Assembly: GCA_029098065.1 (NCBI GenBank)
Contig: JAQXNP010000086.1
Span: 1 to 24,853, forward strand
Direction of reading: 5' to 3'
DNA: 24,853 bases
Source: Clostridiales bacterium
Lineage (GTDB): Bacteria; Bacillota; Clostridia; Oscillospirales; Oscillospiraceae
Both the position numbers and the translations under genes were made by a program. How positions within the stretch are numbered: position 1 is the first letter of the stretch; every line of letters begins with the position of its first letter. Below, in pieces: positions 8,302 to 15,051 of the stretch. Under the pieces are notes generated by a model. The model was given only the letters and a program-made list of their open reading frames with translations. It had not been told where the DNA came from and did not search any database.

Positions 8302-8402
8302 CTCCTTTTCAAAACGGAAGGCGGTCCCGTTTCCGGGAACACCCATTGGCCCGCCGCCGTGGCGCGGTCCCTTCCGGGCTTTAGGTCGGCCGGGCTCGAA
8401 GA
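8302..8402 (-). ncRNA. Candidate Moco-type riboswitch in the modA leader
   Basis: Read on the minus strand, this leader shares ordered blocks with the mobB leader at 12567-12665: CGAGCC, CCTAAAGC, GGCGGGCC or GGCGGGCGGGCC, a G-GAAA-C tetraloop hairpin, CCTTCCGT and GAAAAGG. Here the hairpin is TCCCG-GAAA-CGGGA, and GCC-G-CCG pairs with CGGC-GGC. The last block, AAAAGGAG, is also the modA SD site, and CCTT in the previous block can pair with it. Control would then be at translation. Moco riboswitches (Rfam RF01055) are known upstream of mo genes. I assign the class from gene context and the internal repeat, not from a covariance search. Confidence 0.72.
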
Positions 8403-8439
8403 AATTATTAGAAGGGGCGGGGGTTCCGCCCCCTTCTAA
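8403..8439 (-). terminator. Hairpin overlapping the MOSC-MogA stop codon, possible leaky terminator
   Basis: TTAGAAGGGG (8408-8417) pairs with CCCCTTCTAA (8430-8439), and three further pairs follow after a one-base bulge. On the minus strand it is followed by TAATAATTTC, a poor U-tract. It includes the TAG stop of the upstream gene and lies immediately before the modA leader. It may cut, but not abolish, transcription into modABC. No separate promoter for modA was found after it. Confidence 0.5.
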
Positions 8440-9377
8440 CGGTGGGAAGAGGACGGCGGGGCGGCGCACTCTCCGGCGGCCCCCCGCAGGATGTCGATGC
8501 CGTGGCCCAGGGCGGGCAGGATGTAGGTCAGACTCTCCTCCACCGCCTTGGGACTGCCGGGGAGATTGACGATGAGAGTGCCTCCCCGGATCACCGACGC
8601 CCCCCGGCTCAGCATGGCCCGGGGGGTGATGGCCAGGGAATAGGCCCGGATGGCCTCGGCAATGCCGGAGGCGTTCCGGTGGGCCACTGCCAGAGTGGCC
8701 TCCGGCGTCACATCCCGGGGGGAGAAACCGGTGCCTCCCGTGGTGACCACCAGATGGCACTGCCGGCCGTCGGAGAGCCGGATGAGCTCGGCCTCGATCC
8801 GGCTCTGCTCGTCGGGCAGGAGGAGCTCCTCCCCCACCTCATAGCCGGCCTGAACCAGAAGCCGGGCGGCGAGCGGACCGCTCTCATCGGTCCGTTCGCC
8901 CCGGGAACCCTTGTCGCTGAGGGTCATCACCGCCGCCCGGCGGACGGCGGGATCGGGGGGCGTCACGGTAAGGGTGTCCCCGGCCTGAAGGGGTCCGCCC
9001 CGCACCACCCTGGCAAAGACCCCCTCCCGGGGCATGATGCACTCTCCCATGGCCTGGTAGATGGCGCAGTGGCTGTGGCACTCCTTGCCGATCTGGGTCA
9101 GCTCCAGCACCGCGCCGCCGCAGGTCAGCCGGGTGCCCACCGGCAGAGACCGGAGGTCCAGCCCCTCCACCACCAGATTTTCCCCGAAGGCCACCTCGGC
9201 GCCTCTGGCCCGGAAGGCCTCGATCTGTTCCAGAGACAGCAGAGATACCTGCCGGTGCCAGTGCCCGGCGTGGGCGTCCCCCTCGATGCCCCAGTCCGTC
9301 CGCAGCTCGGCCCGGTCCACGGGATGCTTGGCGGTGCCCTTCCGGTCGCTGATACAGATGGCCTTGATCATTGGCAT
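8436..9377 (-). CDS. MOSC domain fused to MogA/MoaB-type molybdopterin adenylyltransferase
   Basis: The 313-residue protein joins two cofactor-handling domains. Residues about 1-145 are a MOSC domain, with GIEGDAHAGHWHRQVSLLS, GENLVVEGLDL and the Cys-containing GKECHSHCAIY. MOSC domains handle metal-bound sulfur and occur in Moco sulfurases and YiiM-like proteins. Residues about 155-313 are a MogA/MoaB fold with TLSDKGSRGERTDESG, TTGGTGFSPRDVTPEAT and PGSPKAVEESL. MogA activates molybdopterin with ATP before MoeA inserts molybdate. ATG 9377 is chosen because AAGGTG lies at proper distance; a GTG at 9386 overlaps that site. It stands between moaA and modA in the molybdenum operon. Confidence 0.9.
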   Translation of the reverse strand: MPMIKAICISDRKGTAKHPVDRAELRTDWGIEGDAHAGHWHRQVSLLSLEQIEAFRARGAEVAFGENLVVEGLDLRSLPVGTRLTCGGAVLELTQIGKECHSHCAIYQAMGECIMPREGVFARVVRGGPLQAGDTLTVTPPDPAVRRAAVMTLSDKGSRGERTDESGPLAARLLVQAGYEVGEELLLPDEQSRIEAELIRLSDGRQCHLVVTTGGTGFSPRDVTPEATLAVAHRNASGIAEAIRAYSLAITPRAMLSRGASVIRGGTLIVNLPGSPKAVEESLTYILPALGHGIDILRGAAGECAAPPSSSHR

Positions 9378-9386
9378 GACAATCAC

Positions 9387-9510
9387 CTTACCTGTCGTAA
9401 AACGAAAATGATTTGAAGCATGGATTTGGAGCGGAGCGCCGTGATGGCCCAGTTTCCGATCCCTCCCGGGGCGCGCTCCCGCACCGTGGGAGGGTTCAGA
9501 GGGAAGCGGG
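9387..9510 (-). other. Structured gap between moaA and the MOSC-MogA gene
   Basis: This 124-base gap is long for a tight operon. On the minus strand CCCTCCC (9494-9488) pairs with GGGAGGG (9467-9461) around an inner hairpin GGTGCG-GGAG-CGCGCC (9485-9470). The stretch after it contains CGGAAAC. It lacks the block order of the two Moco-type leaders, has no U-tract, and shows no clear promoter. Confidence 0.3.
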
Positions 9511-10476
9511 TCAGCCGCCGATCTGGGACATATTCCGGGGATCCTGAGCGGGGGCCCGGCTGAAGGTGTGATGGGCCGGTTTCCGAAGGACCGCAGTCTG
9601 AATGAGCCCGGCCAGTTCCTCCTGAGAGGCGCCGTCCCGGAGCGGGGCGCGAAGATCCACCCCGTCTCCGCTGCACAGGCACAGCTTCAGAAATCCCTCG
9701 CTGGTGAGCCGGACGCGGTTGCATGTTTCGCAGAAGCCGTGGCTGACGGCGCTGATGAACCCGATGCAGCCCCTCAGCCCGGGGGCGGTCCAGTACCGGG
9801 CGGGGCCGCCCCCCCGGCGGCCCGGAGCGGGGGCCAGCCCCGGCCAGCGGGCCGAGAGGGCGGCCATCAGACGGTCCTGACCGAAGGGGGCCAGTTCGGT
9901 TCCGTGTCCCACGGGCATGAGCTCGATGAACCGCACGTCGACGGGAAACCGTTCCGCAAGCTCCGCCAGAGCCAGCAGTCCCTCCAGCCCGGCGGAGGCC
10001 AGGGGGACGGCGTTGAGCCTGAGGGGGAGCCCGGCGTCCAGGGCGGCGCGGAGCCCGGCCAGCACCTGGGGCAGTTCATCCCGGCCTGTCAGAGCGGCAT
10101 ACTGTTCCCGGTCCAGCGTGTCCAGGCTCACATTGACGGCGTCCAGCCCCGCCTCCAGAAGATCGGGGAGCTGCCGGGCCAGAAGGACGCCGTTGGTGGT
10201 CAGAGTCACCTGCCCGATGCCGGGGAGCAGCTTCAGCTCCCGGATCAGTCCGGCACAGCCCTTCCGCACCAGAGGTTCCCCGCCGGTGACTTTGAGCCGG
10301 ATCACCCCCAGGGACGCGGCGGCGGCGCACACCCGGAGGATCTCCTCGTAGCGGAGGATCTGCTGGTGGGGAATGAAGGGGAGAGACTCCGGCATGCAGT
10401 AGCGGCAGCGCAGATTGCACCGGTCGGTGATGGACAGCCGCAGATAGTCGATCTTCCGGCCGTATCCGTCGGTCAT
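9511..10476 (-). CDS. moaA: GTP 3',8-cyclase MoaA (radical SAM)
   Basis: MoaA catalyses the first step of molybdopterin synthesis, using S-adenosylmethionine and two 4Fe-4S clusters to rearrange GTP. The 321-residue protein has the radical-SAM motif CNLRCRYC (Cys20, Cys24, Cys27) and the GGEP motif in [10 protein letters not shown]. The C-terminal cluster motif is [21 protein letters not shown] (CxxC plus a distal Cys), and the protein ends in the Gly-Gly tail (MSQIGG) needed in this family. ATG 10476 overlaps the moaC stop in an ATGA, so the genes are coupled. MoaC acts on its product. Confidence 0.96.
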   Translation of the reverse strand: MTDGYGRKIDYLRLSITDRCNLRCRYCMPESLPFIPHQQILRYEEILRVCAAAASLGVIRLKVTGGEPLVRKGCAGLIRELKLLPGIGQVTLTTNGVLLARQLPDLLEAGLDAVNVSLDTLDREQYAALTGRDELPQVLAGLRAALDAGLPLRLNAVPLASAGLEGLLALAELAERFPVDVRFIELMPVGHGTELAPFGQDRLMAALSARWPGLAPAPGRRGGGPARYWTAPGLRGCIGFISAVSHGFCETCNRVRLTSEGFLKLCLCSGDGVDLRAPLRDGASQEELAGLIQTAVLRKPAHHTFSRAPAQDPRNMSQIGG

Positions 10477-10967
10477 CCCTGACCGCCCCGGGGCCCGGCG
10501 TTTTCGATGGGGCCGCTTTTACCCCCGTCCTTCCGGCGCAGATAGACCCCGGTGATGGTCATGCCCCGGTCGGCGGCCTTGCACATGTCGTAGACGGTCA
10601 GCAGAGCTGTGGTGCAGCCGGTGAGAGCCTCCATCTCCACCCCGGTCTGTCCGGTACACCGGACGGTGCAGACCGCCTCCACGGCGTGTTCCTCTTCCAG
10701 CAGGGTGAAGTCCACCGACGCCTTGGAGATGGGCAGCGGATGGCACAGGGGGATGAGGTCGGGAGTGCGCTTGACCGCCATGATGCCCGCCACCCGGGCC
10801 ACCCCCAGCACATCGCCCTTCTGGACAGTGCCGGAACGGATTTTGTCAAAGCACTCCGGACTCACCAGGATGCGGCCCGCCGCCTGGGCCTCCCGGACGG
10901 TGTCCGCCTTGCCGGAGACATCCACCATGACGGCGTTTCCGGCGGAGTCAAAATGGTTCAGCTCCAT
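10473..10967 (-). CDS. moaC: Cyclic pyranopterin monophosphate synthase MoaC
   Basis: MoaC converts the MoaA product to cyclic pyranopterin monophosphate. The 164-residue protein has all the usual blocks: [39 protein letters not shown] and [26 protein letters not shown], followed by the GKSG tail segment. The His in LCHP and the Glu-Met-Glu region belong to the active site. It begins 1 base after the preceding stop and overlaps moaA by 4 bases. The C-terminus runs about 10 residues past the usual end and overlaps the moaA start. Confidence 0.96.
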   Translation of the reverse strand: MELNHFDSAGNAVMVDVSGKADTVREAQAAGRILVSPECFDKIRSGTVQKGDVLGVARVAGIMAVKRTPDLIPLCHPLPISKASVDFTLLEEEHAVEAVCTVRCTGQTGVEMEALTGCTTALLTVYDMCKAADRGMTITGVYLRRKDGGKSGPIENAGPRGGQG

Positions 10968-10968
10968 G

Positions 10969-12000
10969 TTACCAGCCCTTTCCGAAGCCGCAGTGGGGGT
11001 AGGTGCAGGCGGGGCAGTCCAGGCACAGCCCCCCGTGGCCCATGGCGGCCAGATCGGCCGCCGTCACCGGCACGCCGGCCAGAAAGAGGGGCAGCACCAG
11101 ATCAAAGACGGTGCGCTTGGAATACATGACGCACCCGGGCAGGCCGGCCACCGGCACCCCATCCAGATAGGCCACCATCAGCATGGCCCCGGGGAGGACG
11201 GGCGCGCCGTAGCTCACGATCTCCGCCCCGGTGTTTTTGATGGCCAGAGGGGTCCGGTCATCGGGGTCCACGCTCATGCCCCCCGAGCACAAAATGAGCT
11301 CCGCGCCCCTGGCTTTGTAGTCCAGAATGGCGGCGGTGATGGCCCCGGCGTCATCCCCGGGGCACACATGGCCCAGGACCGTGCAGCCGTACTCGGCCAC
11401 TTTTTCCTCCAGAACGGGGGTAAAGGTGTCCTGGATAAGTCCCTTCTGCACCTCGCTGCCCGTGGTGACAATGGCTGCCTTCCTGGGGCGGAAGGGCTTC
11501 AGCTCCAGCAGAGGCCGGTCCCCGGCGGCGGCCTGGGCGGAGCGGAGCTTCTCCTCCCGGATGACCAGAGGGATGATCCGGGTGCCCGCCAGCTTGTCCC
11601 CCTTTTTCACCGGCTGGTGGCCGTGACGGGCGGCGATCATCAGCTCGCCCAGGGCGTTGACGGCCCGGAGCCGCTCCTGATCCACCAGCAGCAGGCCGTC
11701 CTCCCCGGCGGAGACCTCGATTTTGCCCTCCTTCACCTCGGAGGGGCGCAGGTTGGGGGCGTCCCCGGCACAGATGCGGTAGAGGACCTGGGCGGCGTCG
11801 TTTTCGTGGACCATCCCGGGCTCCATCTCCCACACGTACAGATTCTCCTTGCCCATGGCCAGGAGGAGGGGGATGTCCTCCGGGGTGACGATGTGTCCTT
11901 TCCGGAAGGCGGGGCCCTTGGAGACCCCCTTGACGATGCGGGTCATGTCGTGGCAGAGCACGTGGCCCACCGCTTGTTCCGTGGGGATGAGTTTCATCAT
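10969..12000 (-). CDS. Molybdopterin-binding protein (MoeA-like domain, Cys-rich C-terminus)
   Basis: The 343-residue protein has an N-terminal region ([39 protein letters not shown]) typical of a clostridial family of molybdopterin-binding proteins. A MoeA/MogA-type binding fold follows ([38 protein letters not shown]). It lacks the MoeA domain that carries VPPFDRSPLDG, so it is not an ordinary MoeA. The end is Cys-rich ([18 protein letters not shown]), which suggests a metal site. Its exact reaction is not known to me; cofactor storage, maturation or Mo-hydroxylase-related insertion are possible. ATG 12000 overlaps the mobB stop as ATGATG after AAAGGAG; ATG 11997 is equally plausible. Confidence 0.85.
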   Translation of the reverse strand: MMKLIPTEQAVGHVLCHDMTRIVKGVSKGPAFRKGHIVTPEDIPLLLAMGKENLYVWEMEPGMVHENDAAQVLYRICAGDAPNLRPSEVKEGKIEVSAGEDGLLLVDQERLRAVNALGELMIAARHGHQPVKKGDKLAGTRIIPLVIREEKLRSAQAAAGDRPLLELKPFRPRKAAIVTTGSEVQKGLIQDTFTPVLEEKVAEYGCTVLGHVCPGDDAGAITAAILDYKARGAELILCSGGMSVDPDDRTPLAIKNTGAEIVSYGAPVLPGAMLMVAYLDGVPVAGLPGCVMYSKRTVFDLVLPLFLAGVPVTAADLAAMGHGGLCLDCPACTYPHCGFGKGW

Positions 12001-12485
12001 TCTCGCTCCTTTCGCTGCCGGGCCAGCCATCGGGCCAGCGGCATGGGGTCCTGAATCGGGAACACGGGGACGGGGCAATCCTCCGGCGGGGCATCGGTGA
12101 CGAGGGCGGCGCACCGCTCCAGAGGCACCGCCGGGGCGCTGCCCGCCCGGCACAGGGCCAGCTTGGGCCAGGGGCCGGTTTTGAACCCCTCGGTGAGGAT
12201 CAGATCCACCCCGCGGATCCGCCCCACCGCCTCCTCCGGGCTGAGAGGGCGGTTTTCCAGAAAGGCGGCGCGGGCGGGAGACACCACCGCCGTCACCGCC
12301 GCCCCCGCCTGGGTCAGGCGGTTGCTGTCCTTGCCGGGATAGTCCATCTGAAAACCGTGAGCGTCGTGCTTCACCACCCCGACGGAAAGGCCCAGTTCCC
12401 CCAGAGCGGGGATCAGGCGTTCCAGAAAGGTGGTTTTCCCCGTGTGAGAGAGGGCCACCAGGGACCAGACCGGGATCTCGGGCAT
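11997..12485 (-). CDS. mobB: Molybdopterin-guanine dinucleotide biosynthesis protein MobB
   Basis: MobB is a small P-loop GTPase-like protein that assists attachment of a nucleotide to Moco. The 162-residue protein has the P-loop ALSHTGKTTF, in which the usual first glycine is Ala11. It also has the MobB blocks VGVVKHDAHGFQMDYPGKDS and RLTQAGAAVTAVVSP, and the late motif VDLILTEGFK. ATG 12485 lies 11-12 bases after GGAGG; the frame continues upstream to 12590, but that part is leader RNA containing a terminator. It is the first gene of the molybdenum operon. Its partner MobA is not in the window. Confidence 0.92.
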   Translation of the reverse strand: MPEIPVWSLVALSHTGKTTFLERLIPALGELGLSVGVVKHDAHGFQMDYPGKDSNRLTQAGAAVTAVVSPARAAFLENRPLSPEEAVGRIRGVDLILTEGFKTGPWPKLALCRAGSAPAVPLERCAALVTDAPPEDCPVPVFPIQDPMPLARWLARQRKERE

Positions 12486-12502
12486 GACGGCACCTTCCTC
12501 CG

Positions 12503-12541
12503 AAATAAAAATAGTCCCCGTTTTCCGTGGAAAACGGGGAC
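12503..12541 (-). terminator. Transcription attenuator in the mobB leader
   Basis: On the minus strand, a perfect 12-base-pair stem (12541-12530 with 12525-12514) with a four-base loop is followed by TATTTTTATTT. It lies after the aptamer-like region and just before the mobB SD site, as expected for a riboswitch expression platform. TTCCGTGG in the aptamer (12594-12587) is exactly complementary to CCACGGAA inside this hairpin (12530-12523), giving a possible antiterminator. Confidence 0.85.
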
Positions 12542-12566
12542 AACAACGGCGCGGGGTCTCCCCCGC

Positions 12567-12665
12567 GGAACGCTTCCCCTTTTCAACCACGGAAGGCCCC
12601 GCTGTTTCCGGCGGGACCCTGGCCCGCCCGCCATGGCAGACGCTTTAGGCGGACAGGCTCGGAGA
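12567..12665 (-). ncRNA. Candidate Moco-type riboswitch in the mobB leader
   Basis: The minus-strand leader forms ordered stems: an 11-pair stem with two G-U pairs from GCCTGTCCGCC and GGCGGGCGGGC, then GGTCCCGC/GCGGGGCC capped by a G-GAAA-C tetraloop. After these come CCTTCCGTGG and GAAAAGGGGAAGCG. The conserved blocks recur in the modA leader at 8302-8402. Transcription from the promoter at 12684-12712 would start near 12677. With an attenuator downstream and a Moco operon behind it, a Moco riboswitch is the best reading. The Rfam class was not tested. Confidence 0.8.
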
Positions 12666-12683
12666 ATGAACGGTGTTTTTTTC

Positions 12684-12712
12684 ATTTTACCGAAAAAAGG
12701 AGCCCCCGTCAA
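12684..12712 (-). promoter_or_regulatory. Promoter of the molybdenum operon
   Basis: On the minus strand TTGACG (12712-12707) and TAAAAT (12689-12684) are separated by 17 bases. The predicted transcript begins about 190 bases before mobB and contains the riboswitch-like leader and attenuator. Confidence 0.82.
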
Positions 12713-12744
12713 GAAAAACGCCCGTTCTGCCAGCGGCGGACGGC

Positions 12745-12773
12745 TTGCGGCGGGGGGAGAGGCGTGCTAACAT
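12745..12773 (+). promoter_or_regulatory. Promoter of the barstar-like gene
   Basis: TTGCGG (12745-12750) and TAACAT (12768-12773) have a 17-base spacer, with a TG-C extension before the -10. It is divergent from, and about 30 bases away from, the molybdenum operon promoter. Confidence 0.55.
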
Positions 12774-12807
12774 AGAACCAACGATGACGTATTTGGAAGG
12801 TGATGGC

Positions 12808-13107
12808 GTGCGGAGGACTTTTATCATCGACGGCGGCCGGTTCGACACCATGGAGGGATTTTACGACGAGGCGGAGCGGGTCTTTACCCGGGATCTGAGC
12901 TGGCGGATGGGCCGGAATCTGGACGCGTTCAACGATGTCCTGCGGGGCGGCTTCGGGCGGCATGCGTACGGGGAGCCCATTCTGATCCGGTGGGTGGACT
13001 ATGAGAAGAGCCGCCGGGATCTGGGGCCGGACCGGATGGACGCCATCGAGCAGATCATTCTGGATACCGATCACTCCGGCCACGACTGCCTGCTGGAAAA
13101 GGACTGA
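12808..13107 (+). CDS. Barstar-family protein (ribonuclease-inhibitor fold)
   Basis: The 99-residue protein, rich in Asp and Glu, matches the barstar pattern: FIIDGGRFDTMEGFYDEAER at the start, LDAFNDVLRGGFG in the middle and a hydrophobic strand ILIRWVDYEKS. Barstar binds and blocks barnase-type ribonucleases in the cytosol; many genomes carry barstar-like genes without a nearby RNase, and their role is unclear. I chose GTG 12808 because GGAAGG lies 7 bases before it; ATG 12784 has no SD site. No barnase-like gene is adjacent. The function in this organism is therefore unknown, although the fold assignment is fairly firm. Confidence 0.8.
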   Translation: MRRTFIIDGGRFDTMEGFYDEAERVFTRDLSWRMGRNLDAFNDVLRGGFGRHAYGEPILIRWVDYEKSRRDLGPDRMDAIEQIILDTDHSGHDCLLEKD

Positions 13108-13165
13108 GCCGCCCGGCGTTCCGGCGGCGGCGATCAGACAGGCCGGTGTGAATTCCGCCCTTCCC

Positions 13166-14242
13166 TTAGATGGGCCTGCCGCCGCTCTCTCTGAGGGACC
13201 CGGAGGAAAGAGCCGGGGGCGCGGTCAAGGCTTCCGGACAAAAACGCCCGGCGGGGAGAAATCCCCGCCGGGCGGATGGATGGAACAGGGGTATTGTTTG
13301 CGCTTCCCGCCGAAAGAACCCGAGTCCGTTGAGGAAGCCCTCCAGGATCTTCTCCTCGGCCTCCTCCTCGGTGAGTCCCAGGGTCATCAGCTTGAGGATC
13401 TGGTCCCCGGCGATGCGGCCGATGGCCGCCTCGTGGATGAGCTGGGCGTTCACGTCCTGGGCGTCGATGGCGGGGATGGACTTGATCTTGGCCTCGTCCA
13501 TAATGATGGAGTCGCACTGGACGTGGCCGAAGCACTTGGCCCTGCCCGTCATGCAGGGGTGGAACACCTGCACCGAGGTGCCCCTGGCCACCGAGCGGGA
13601 CACCACCCGGCCGGTGGCGTCCGCCCCGTCCAGAATGATCTCCACATTGGATTCGGCGGTCTGACAGCCGTCGGTGAGGAGCTTCTCATTGATGACGCAC
13701 TCCCCGCCGGCCCCCACCACCGCCACGGTGTCCCGGACGGTGGAGTCCACGCCCCGGATCTGGGTCATCTCCATGGTGATGGAGGCGCCCTCCTCCAGAT
13801 AGACCTCGGTGCGGGGGTTGAGGATGCGCTCGCCGGTGCCGGGGCCTTCGCCGTAATGGCGCTCCACATAGCGGACCCTGGCGTTTTTGCCCACGTGGAA
13901 GACGTGAATGCCGTCGTGCTGGCTGGTTTCACAGCCGGTGTTGTGGATGCCGCAGCCGGCCACGATGTCCACGTCGGCCCCCTCGCCCACGTAAAAGTCG
14001 TTGTAGACCACGTCGGTGAGGCCGGTCTGGGTCAGCACCACGGGGATGTGGACGCTCTCTCCCCTGGTGCCCGGCTTAATGATGATGTCGATGCCCGGTT
14101 TGTCGGTCTTGCTCTGAATGTCGATGTTGGCGGTGACGTGCCGGTCGTCCAGCTTGCCGTTCACCCGGAAATTATAGGCCCCCTGGGGCGTCTTTTCCAG
14201 GTCGGCGATCTCCTTGAGGAGTTTCCAATCCACTTTGTCCAT
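13166..14242 (-). CDS. SufB/SufD-family Fe-S scaffold protein with run-on C-terminus
   Basis: The 358-residue product is a SufB/SufD-type beta-helix protein that works with SufC to assemble Fe-S clusters. It has VVYNDFYVGEGADVDIVAGC, VSRSVARGTSVQVFHPCMTG, and the C-terminal family block QLIHEAAIGRIAGDQIL, ending KILEGFLN. Homologs normally stop about there (residue 305). Here 53 more residues of unfamiliar sequence follow, and the frame crosses the terminator hairpin at 13240-13274 before a TAA at 13166. The next codon after Asn305 is GGA, one base from TGA. AAGGAG precedes ATG 14242, which follows the sufC stop by 1 base. It is short for a true SufB and fits minimal two-gene suf systems. Confidence 0.87.
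   Translation of the reverse strand: MDKVDWKLLKEIADLEKTPQGAYNFRVNGKLDDRHVTANIDIQSKTDKPGIDIIIKPGTRGESVHIPVVLTQTGLTDVVYNDFYVGEGADVDIVAGCGIHNTGCETSQHDGIHVFHVGKNARVRYVERHYGEGPGTGERILNPRTEVYLEEGASITMEMTQIRGVDSTVRDTVAVVGAGGECVINEKLLTDGCQTAESNVEIILDGADATGRVVSRSVARGTSVQVFHPCMTGRAKCFGHVQCDSIIMDEAKIKSIPAIDAQDVNAQLIHEAAIGRIAGDQILKLMTLGLTEEEAEEKILEGFLNGLGFFRREAQTIPLFHPSARRGFLPAGRFCPEALTAPPALSSGSLRESGGRPI
13240..13274 (-). terminator. Terminator of the suf operon, inside the open frame
   Basis: A perfect 13-base-pair GC-rich stem (13274-13262 with 13257-13245) has a TTTC loop on the minus strand and is followed by TTTTT at 13244-13240. There is no U-tract on the plus strand. It is thus the suf terminator, yet it lies before the only in-frame stop codon. 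Confidence 0.88.
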
Positions 14243-14243
14243 C

Positions 14244-14981
14244 TCAGCGGTCTCCTTCCTTCATGTAGCCGCAGCCGGGGATGGTCCGAGCCATGATCTG
14301 AGGGAAGATCTCTTCCCTCGGACCGTGCTTGGACACCTCGCCCTTCTCAATGACCACGATCTCATCGGCCAGCTGGATGATACGCTCCTGGTGGGAGATG
14401 ATGAGCAGGGTGGATTCCCCCCGGCGGTGGATGGCCTCAAAGGTTTCGGTGAGCTTGGCGAAGGACCACAGGTCGATGCCCGCCTCCGGCTCGTCGAAGA
14501 TCATGAGCCCCGCCTTCCGGGCCAGAATGGTGGCGATCTCGATGCGCTTGACCTCGCCGCCGGACAGGGAGGAGTCCACCTCCCGGTCGATATAGTCGTC
14601 GGCGCACAGTCCTACCTGGGTGAGGTACTGGCAGCCCTCGGCGGGGGCCAGATCCTCCTTCCCGGCGGCCAGGGCCAGCAGGGTGCGGACCTTCATGCCC
14701 TTGAACCGGGGGGGCTGCTGGAAGCCGTAGCTCACACCGGCCTTGGCCCGTTCGGTGATGGACAGGCTGGTGATGTCCTGCCCGTTCCAGCGGATGGTGC
14801 CGCCGGTGGGCTGGTTGAGGCCCATGATGGTCCGGGCCAGCGTGGTTTTGCCGCCGCCGTTGGGGCCGGTGATGACCACCAGCCTGCCGTCGCCCACGGT
14901 GAGGGACACGTCCCGCAGGATGCCCAGCTCGCCGCCGTCCTCGGCCGTCACGTCATAGCGCAGATGGCTGATCTCTAACAT
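14244..14981 (-). CDS. sufC: Fe-S cluster assembly ATPase SufC
   Basis: SufC is the cytosolic ABC-type ATPase that drives the SufB/SufD scaffold. The 245-residue protein has Walker A GPNGGGKTT, the SufC-typical YGFQQPPRFKG at the Q-loop, signature LSGGEVKRIEIATILAR, Walker B LMIFDEPEAGIDL and switch His in IISHQ. It ends with the family sequence GCGYMKEGDR. AAAGGAG upstream supports ATG 14981. It is followed at 1 base by the SufB/SufD-like gene. No sufS, sufU or sufD is next to them. Confidence 0.95.
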   Translation of the reverse strand: MLEISHLRYDVTAEDGGELGILRDVSLTVGDGRLVVITGPNGGGKTTLARTIMGLNQPTGGTIRWNGQDITSLSITERAKAGVSYGFQQPPRFKGMKVRTLLALAAGKEDLAPAEGCQYLTQVGLCADDYIDREVDSSLSGGEVKRIEIATILARKAGLMIFDEPEAGIDLWSFAKLTETFEAIHRRGESTLLIISHQERIIQLADEIVVIEKGEVSKHGPREEIFPQIMARTIPGCGYMKEGDR

Positions 14982-15022
14982 GGTTTCTTATGCTCCTTTG
15001 CAGAGAGTGATAGTTTGTCAAT

Positions 15023-15051
15023 TTGCTATTTTATCATGCTATGGATAAAAT
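15023..15051 (+). promoter_or_regulatory. Probable promoter of the FabG-like gene
   Basis: TTGCTA (15023-15028) and TAAAAT (15046-15051) have a 17-base spacer. It overlaps the suf promoter almost entirely on the opposite strand. Confidence 0.5.

Noticed and set aside
7498..8760. 420-codon version of modA with a long N-terminal extension
   Set aside because: The signal peptide and SD site place the start at 8292. The extension overlaps the Moco-type leader and the end of the MOSC-MogA gene.
10609..12054. A 481-codon plus-strand frame opposite moaC and the molybdopterin-binding gene
   Set aside because: Both minus-strand genes have clear family motifs and coupled starts. The antisense frame is rich in Gly, His and Gln and resembles no protein family.
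13001..14296. 431-codon plus-strand frame from the barstar end across the suf gene
   Set aside because: It is antisense to the SufB/SufD-like gene, with no start signal and biased composition.
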